Shown piece by piece: positions 61,187-64,000 of a stretch of DNA of 64,000 bases. Position numbers and translations under genes: made by a program. The first letter of the stretch is position 1; every line of letters begins with the position of its first letter. Where the stretch lies: NCBI RefSeq assembly GCF_009765975.1, contig NZ_LMUJ01000036.1, positions 237,975-301,974 of the forward strand. The letters run 5' to 3'. This DNA is from Acidisphaera sp. S103 (lineage in GTDB: Bacteria > Pseudomonadota > Alphaproteobacteria > Acetobacterales > Acetobacteraceae). The notes under the pieces were generated by a model. It made no database searches and was not told where the DNA came from. It was given only the letters and a program-made list of their open reading frames with translations.

Positions 61187-62806
61187 ATGCAAGGCCTCAA
61201 TCAGGATCTGCCGTTGTTGCTGTCCAGTGTCCTGCAACACGGTGCGACGACCTATGGTGCCGTAGAGGTCATTGGCGGCCATGCCAATGAGGCGATCGAC
61301 TATGACTACGTCCGGCTTGAAGTGCGGGCACGGCAACTGGCGTCGGCGTTGTTCGGGTTGGGTTATGGGCCGGATCGTTTCATCGGATCCCTGGCGTGGA
61401 ACACGCATCGGCATCTGGAATTGTTCTATGCCGTAACGGGTGTCGGCGCCGTTCTGCATACCGCCAATCCGCGGCTGCCGCCGGCACAGATCGCCTATAC
61501 CATCAACTTCACCGGCTACGAGACACTCTTCATCGACACCGATACGCTGGCGCTGGCGGAACAGTTGGCGCCGCAACTTCATACCGTGCAGCGCTATGTG
61601 ATGATGGCACCGCCCGGCGCATGGCCGCCAACGTCTCTGCCGTTGCTGTCCTACGAAGATTTGCTGGCCAGCGGAAACGCCGGCTTCACCTGGCCGGTGC
61701 TGGATGAACGATCCGCCTGCCTGTTGTGTTTCACCTCTGGCACCACCGGGATGCCGAAGGGCGCCTTGTATACGCATCGCGGCACGGTGCTGAATGCGCT
61801 GTCCACCGGCGGCGGCAATGCCTGGGCACTGAATGCCGATGATGCGATCCTGGCCATTCCCGGCTTCTTCCATTGCAATGGCTGGGGGGTGCCGTTCTTC
61901 GGACCCATGTACGGGGCAAAATTGGTGCTGCCGGGCCGACGCGCGGACAGCGCGTTCCTGCACGCGTTGATCGTTGAGCACGGTGTCACCGTCGCACCCG
62001 GCGTGCCCACGATCTTCCTGGATTTGTTGCGGCACTGCCGAGAGACCGGTGGGGGCCTGGGACGGCTCAATCGCATCTTCTCCGGTGGCGCGGCACCACC
62101 GCTGGCGATGATGGAGGCCTATCTGCGCGACTATGGCGTGCGCACGATCCATGGCTGGGGTATGACCGAAACGACCAGCGGTGCCACGATGTCCTTCGCA
62201 CCGCGTGACCTGCCGCCCGACGAGGCGCTGCGGGCGATGCGCACGCAAGGCCGGCCGGTTTTTGGCGCGGCCATTCGTATCAGCGGCGACGATGGCACCG
62301 AACTGCCGCGCGACGGCATCACGCCGGGCCACCTGGAGGTACGCAGCCACTGGGCAGCCGCCGGCTATTTCCAGCGGCTCGAGGTTGAGGCGACAACCGC
62401 GGACGGTTGGCTACGAACCGGGGATGTCGCCAAGATCGACCCGGACAATACGCTGCATCTGGTCGACCGCAGTAAGGACGTGATCAAATCCGGCGGCGAG
62501 TGGATCAGCAGCCAGGCGCTGGAAGATGCCGCCACGAACCATCCCGCCGTCCGTGAGGCCGCCGTCATCGCAATGCCTCACCCGCGTTGGCAGGAACGTC
62601 CATTGCTGATCGTTGTCGCCGCACGCCCGGTGACGCAGGCGGCATTGCAGGCGCATCTGCTCACACTGGTGCCAAAATGGTGGTTGCCCGATGCGATCGC
62701 GTTTGTCGATGCGTTGCCGCATGGCCCGACCGGAAAACTCGACAAGCAGGAATTGCGGCGGTGGCTGGCCGACGGGCGGTTGGATATCGCGTCGGCGCCG
62801 TCGTGA
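61187..62806 (+). CDS. Acyl-CoA synthetase (AMP-forming)
   Basis: The 539-residue enzyme carries [18 protein letters not shown] (about 182), [14 protein letters not shown] (about 320), [15 protein letters not shown] (about 405), [16 protein letters not shown] and the catalytic lysine in [11 protein letters not shown]. It activates a fatty or similar acid to its CoA thioester using ATP. It is middle gene of the run enoyl-CoA hydratase, ligase, flavin monooxygenase. The GEWISS motif is typical of the medium/long-chain ligase branch. Substrate not readable. Confidence 0.93.
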   Translation: MQGLNQDLPLLLSSVLQHGATTYGAVEVIGGHANEAIDYDYVRLEVRARQLASALFGLGYGPDRFIGSLAWNTHRHLELFYAVTGVGAVLHTANPRLPPAQIAYTINFTGYETLFIDTDTLALAEQLAPQLHTVQRYVMMAPPGAWPPTSLPLLSYEDLLASGNAGFTWPVLDERSACLLCFTSGTTGMPKGALYTHRGTVLNALSTGGGNAWALNADDAILAIPGFFHCNGWGVPFFGPMYGAKLVLPGRRADSAFLHALIVEHGVTVAPGVPTIFLDLLRHCRETGGGLGRLNRIFSGGAAPPLAMMEAYLRDYGVRTIHGWGMTETTSGATMSFAPRDLPPDEALRAMRTQGRPVFGAAIRISGDDGTELPRDGITPGHLEVRSHWAAAGYFQRLEVEATTADGWLRTGDVAKIDPDNTLHLVDRSKDVIKSGGEWISSQALEDAATNHPAVREAAVIAMPHPRWQERPLLIVVAARPVTQAALQAHLLTLVPKWWLPDAIAFVDALPHGPTGKLDKQELRRWLADGRLDIASAPS

Positions 62807-62891
62807 ACATGGCGTCCGGCTTGCGCCGGCAACCGGACCATGGAAGCATTTCCCATCGTGGCCAACGCGCACGCAAAAAGGGAGAAAGTCC

Positions 62892-63986
62892 ATGGATGTC
62901 GGCATGATGATGGTTTTCGCCAGCTACGGCTGGGAAAACTGCTCCGACGGCCGGGTTTGGGAGGAGGAGATCCGCCTCGCCAGGCTGGCCGCCGATCTGG
63001 GCTTCGACTGTCTGTGGTCCGCCGAACACCACTTCAACGACTATTCGTTCGTACCCGACAATATCCAGTTGATGAGCTATATGACTGGGATCTGCCCGAA
63101 CATCGACCTCGGCACCGCAGCGGTGATTCTGCCCTGGCACGATCCCCTGCGCGTGGCGGAACAAGCCGCCGTGCTGGATAATCTGTCGAAGGGCCGGTTT
63201 CGTTTCGGCATGGGGCGCGGCCTCGCACGCCGTGAATTCGCCGCCTTCCGCCTCAGCATGGATGAATCACGCGCTCGCTTCGACGAAGCGGCACCGATGA
63301 TCGTCAACGCGCTGAAGACCGGGTTCATCGAAGGCGACGGCCAGTTCTACAAGCAGCCACGCGTCGAAATCCGCCCGCGTGCGCAACATTCATTTGACGG
63401 CCGTATCTACGCCGTGGCGTCCAGCGAGGATTCCGTGCTGTCGGCGGCCAAACTCGGTGCCCACATGGTGATGTTCGCCGACCGGCCATGGGAAATGCGA
63501 GCGCCCGTGATCAAGCACGGACAGGACCTGCACCGGCAATTCCACGGCACCGAACCGCCGCATGTCATGCTGACGGAATTCTGCGTATGCGGCGCCGACC
63601 TGGCCGAAACCGAGGAAGAAGCCCGCCGCTATCAGGGCAAATTCGTCGAGAGTAATTTCTATCATTACGAATTTCTTGGCGAACACTTCAAGACGGTGAA
63701 AGGATACGACTCTTACCAGCAGAAGGCCGAGATCGCCCGCAAGGGCGGGCTGGAAGGGGCAGTGAACGGGTTCATGCAGGCGGCAAGCTGGGGAACCCCC
63801 GAGAAAATCCTGCGCGGGCTGGAGGCTCGGCGGGCGCTGATCGGCGATTACGAACTCAACGTCGCGTTCCGTTTCGGTGGCACACCGCTGGAAGTGTCGG
63901 AACGCGGCTTGCGGTTGTTCGCCAAGGAAGTGCTGCCGGTGCTGAAGTCGTGGACATCGGCCGGGGCGGCAAAAGCGGCGGCCTGA
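62892..63986 (+). CDS. LLM-class (luciferase-like) flavin-dependent monooxygenase
   Basis: ATG 62892 follows GGGAGAAAG and gives a 364-residue protein starting MDVGMMMVFASYGWENCSDG; the frame upstream overlaps the ligase gene. TIM-barrel family motifs are LWSAEHHFNDYSFVPD, GTAAVILPWHDPLRVAE, GRFRFGMGRGLARREF and the end LRLFAKEVLPVL. It is related to, but clearly distinct from, the monooxygenase at 2535. It would oxidise an intermediate made by the ligase and hydratase just upstream, using reduced flavin from a reductase not seen here. The window ends 14 bases later. Confidence 0.92.
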   Translation: MDVGMMMVFASYGWENCSDGRVWEEEIRLARLAADLGFDCLWSAEHHFNDYSFVPDNIQLMSYMTGICPNIDLGTAAVILPWHDPLRVAEQAAVLDNLSKGRFRFGMGRGLARREFAAFRLSMDESRARFDEAAPMIVNALKTGFIEGDGQFYKQPRVEIRPRAQHSFDGRIYAVASSEDSVLSAAKLGAHMVMFADRPWEMRAPVIKHGQDLHRQFHGTEPPHVMLTEFCVCGADLAETEEEARRYQGKFVESNFYHYEFLGEHFKTVKGYDSYQQKAEIARKGGLEGAVNGFMQAASWGTPEKILRGLEARRALIGDYELNVAFRFGGTPLEVSERGLRLFAKEVLPVLKSWTSAGAAKAAA

Positions 63987-64000
63987 GAGGCGGGGGGAGG

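Noticed and set aside
1..64000. Search for tRNA, rRNA, riboswitches, phage or conjugation genes
   Set aside because: None recognised by eye on either strand; a covariance-model scan would be the decisive test.

Overview
The window looks like a chromosomal segment of a GC-rich alphaproteobacterium. Acetobacteraceae is the best guess, from the very large strand-loop-strand repeat protein ending in a Hint domain, the many solute-binding-protein importers and the dense load of CoA and amide catabolism genes. This placement is inference; the window has no rRNA or other marker that would settle it. I saw no rRNA, tRNA, CRISPR array, intact insertion sequence or phage gene. Most of the segment is catabolic and transport gene clusters, plus one housekeeping gene (rho) and one lipid gene (psd).

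Layout. 1-3746 (minus): a cut-off MmgE/PrpD-type protein, an MFS carrier and a luciferase-like flavin monooxygenase. 3816-5450: an AT-richer membrane-protein gene of unknown function with an AT-rich flank, probably acquired. 5453-9002: alpha/beta hydrolase, enoyl-CoA hydratase and acyl-CoA synthetase. 9197-10459: two related low-complexity secreted proteins. 11018-12292: rho. 12789-15412: a membrane-anchored class III aminotransferase divergent from phosphatidylserine decarboxylase. 15577-22722: a 46-residue lipoprotein, the 1864-residue Hint protein and a LuxR-type regulator.

23253-30046 is a tightly overlapping operon: Tat-type sugar-binding protein, two ABC permeases, two amidohydrolases and a GH51 arabinofuranosidase. 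It has no ATPase gene, and the first permease has a disturbed start. A single-chain biotin-dependent carboxylase follows (30198-33602), then small secreted peptides and a zinc-ribbon microprotein, then an enolase-superfamily dehydratase. 36129-45811 is a divergent pair of operons: peptide-type ABC transporter DppB-C-F-D, an AtzG-like small subunit and an amidase on the minus strand; an isochorismatase-like hydrolase and two near-duplicate binding proteins on the plus strand. This suggests uptake and hydrolysis of a nitrogen-containing amide or ureide.

46153-50698 holds a Tyr/Gly-rich lipoprotein and an ECF sigma/anti-sigma pair divergent from a periplasmic protein, a cytochrome b and a Tat-exported molybdopterin oxidoreductase. 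Both divergent promoters carry the same GGAATA-N15-CGTC pattern, so this looks like a self-contained stress regulon resembling SigF/NrsF-MsrPQ (YedYZ) systems. 50725-58837: an MFS exporter, then a dihydroxyphthalate-decarboxylase-like binding protein, an M28 peptidase and a fused HyuA-HyuB hydantoinase. 59052-60052: two tandem paralogous lipoproteins. 60266-63986: enoyl-CoA hydratase, acyl-CoA ligase and a second flavin monooxygenase. Intergenic gaps carry a recurrent palindrome family (core CCGTCATGGCCGGGC and its reverse) and other short dispersed repeats.
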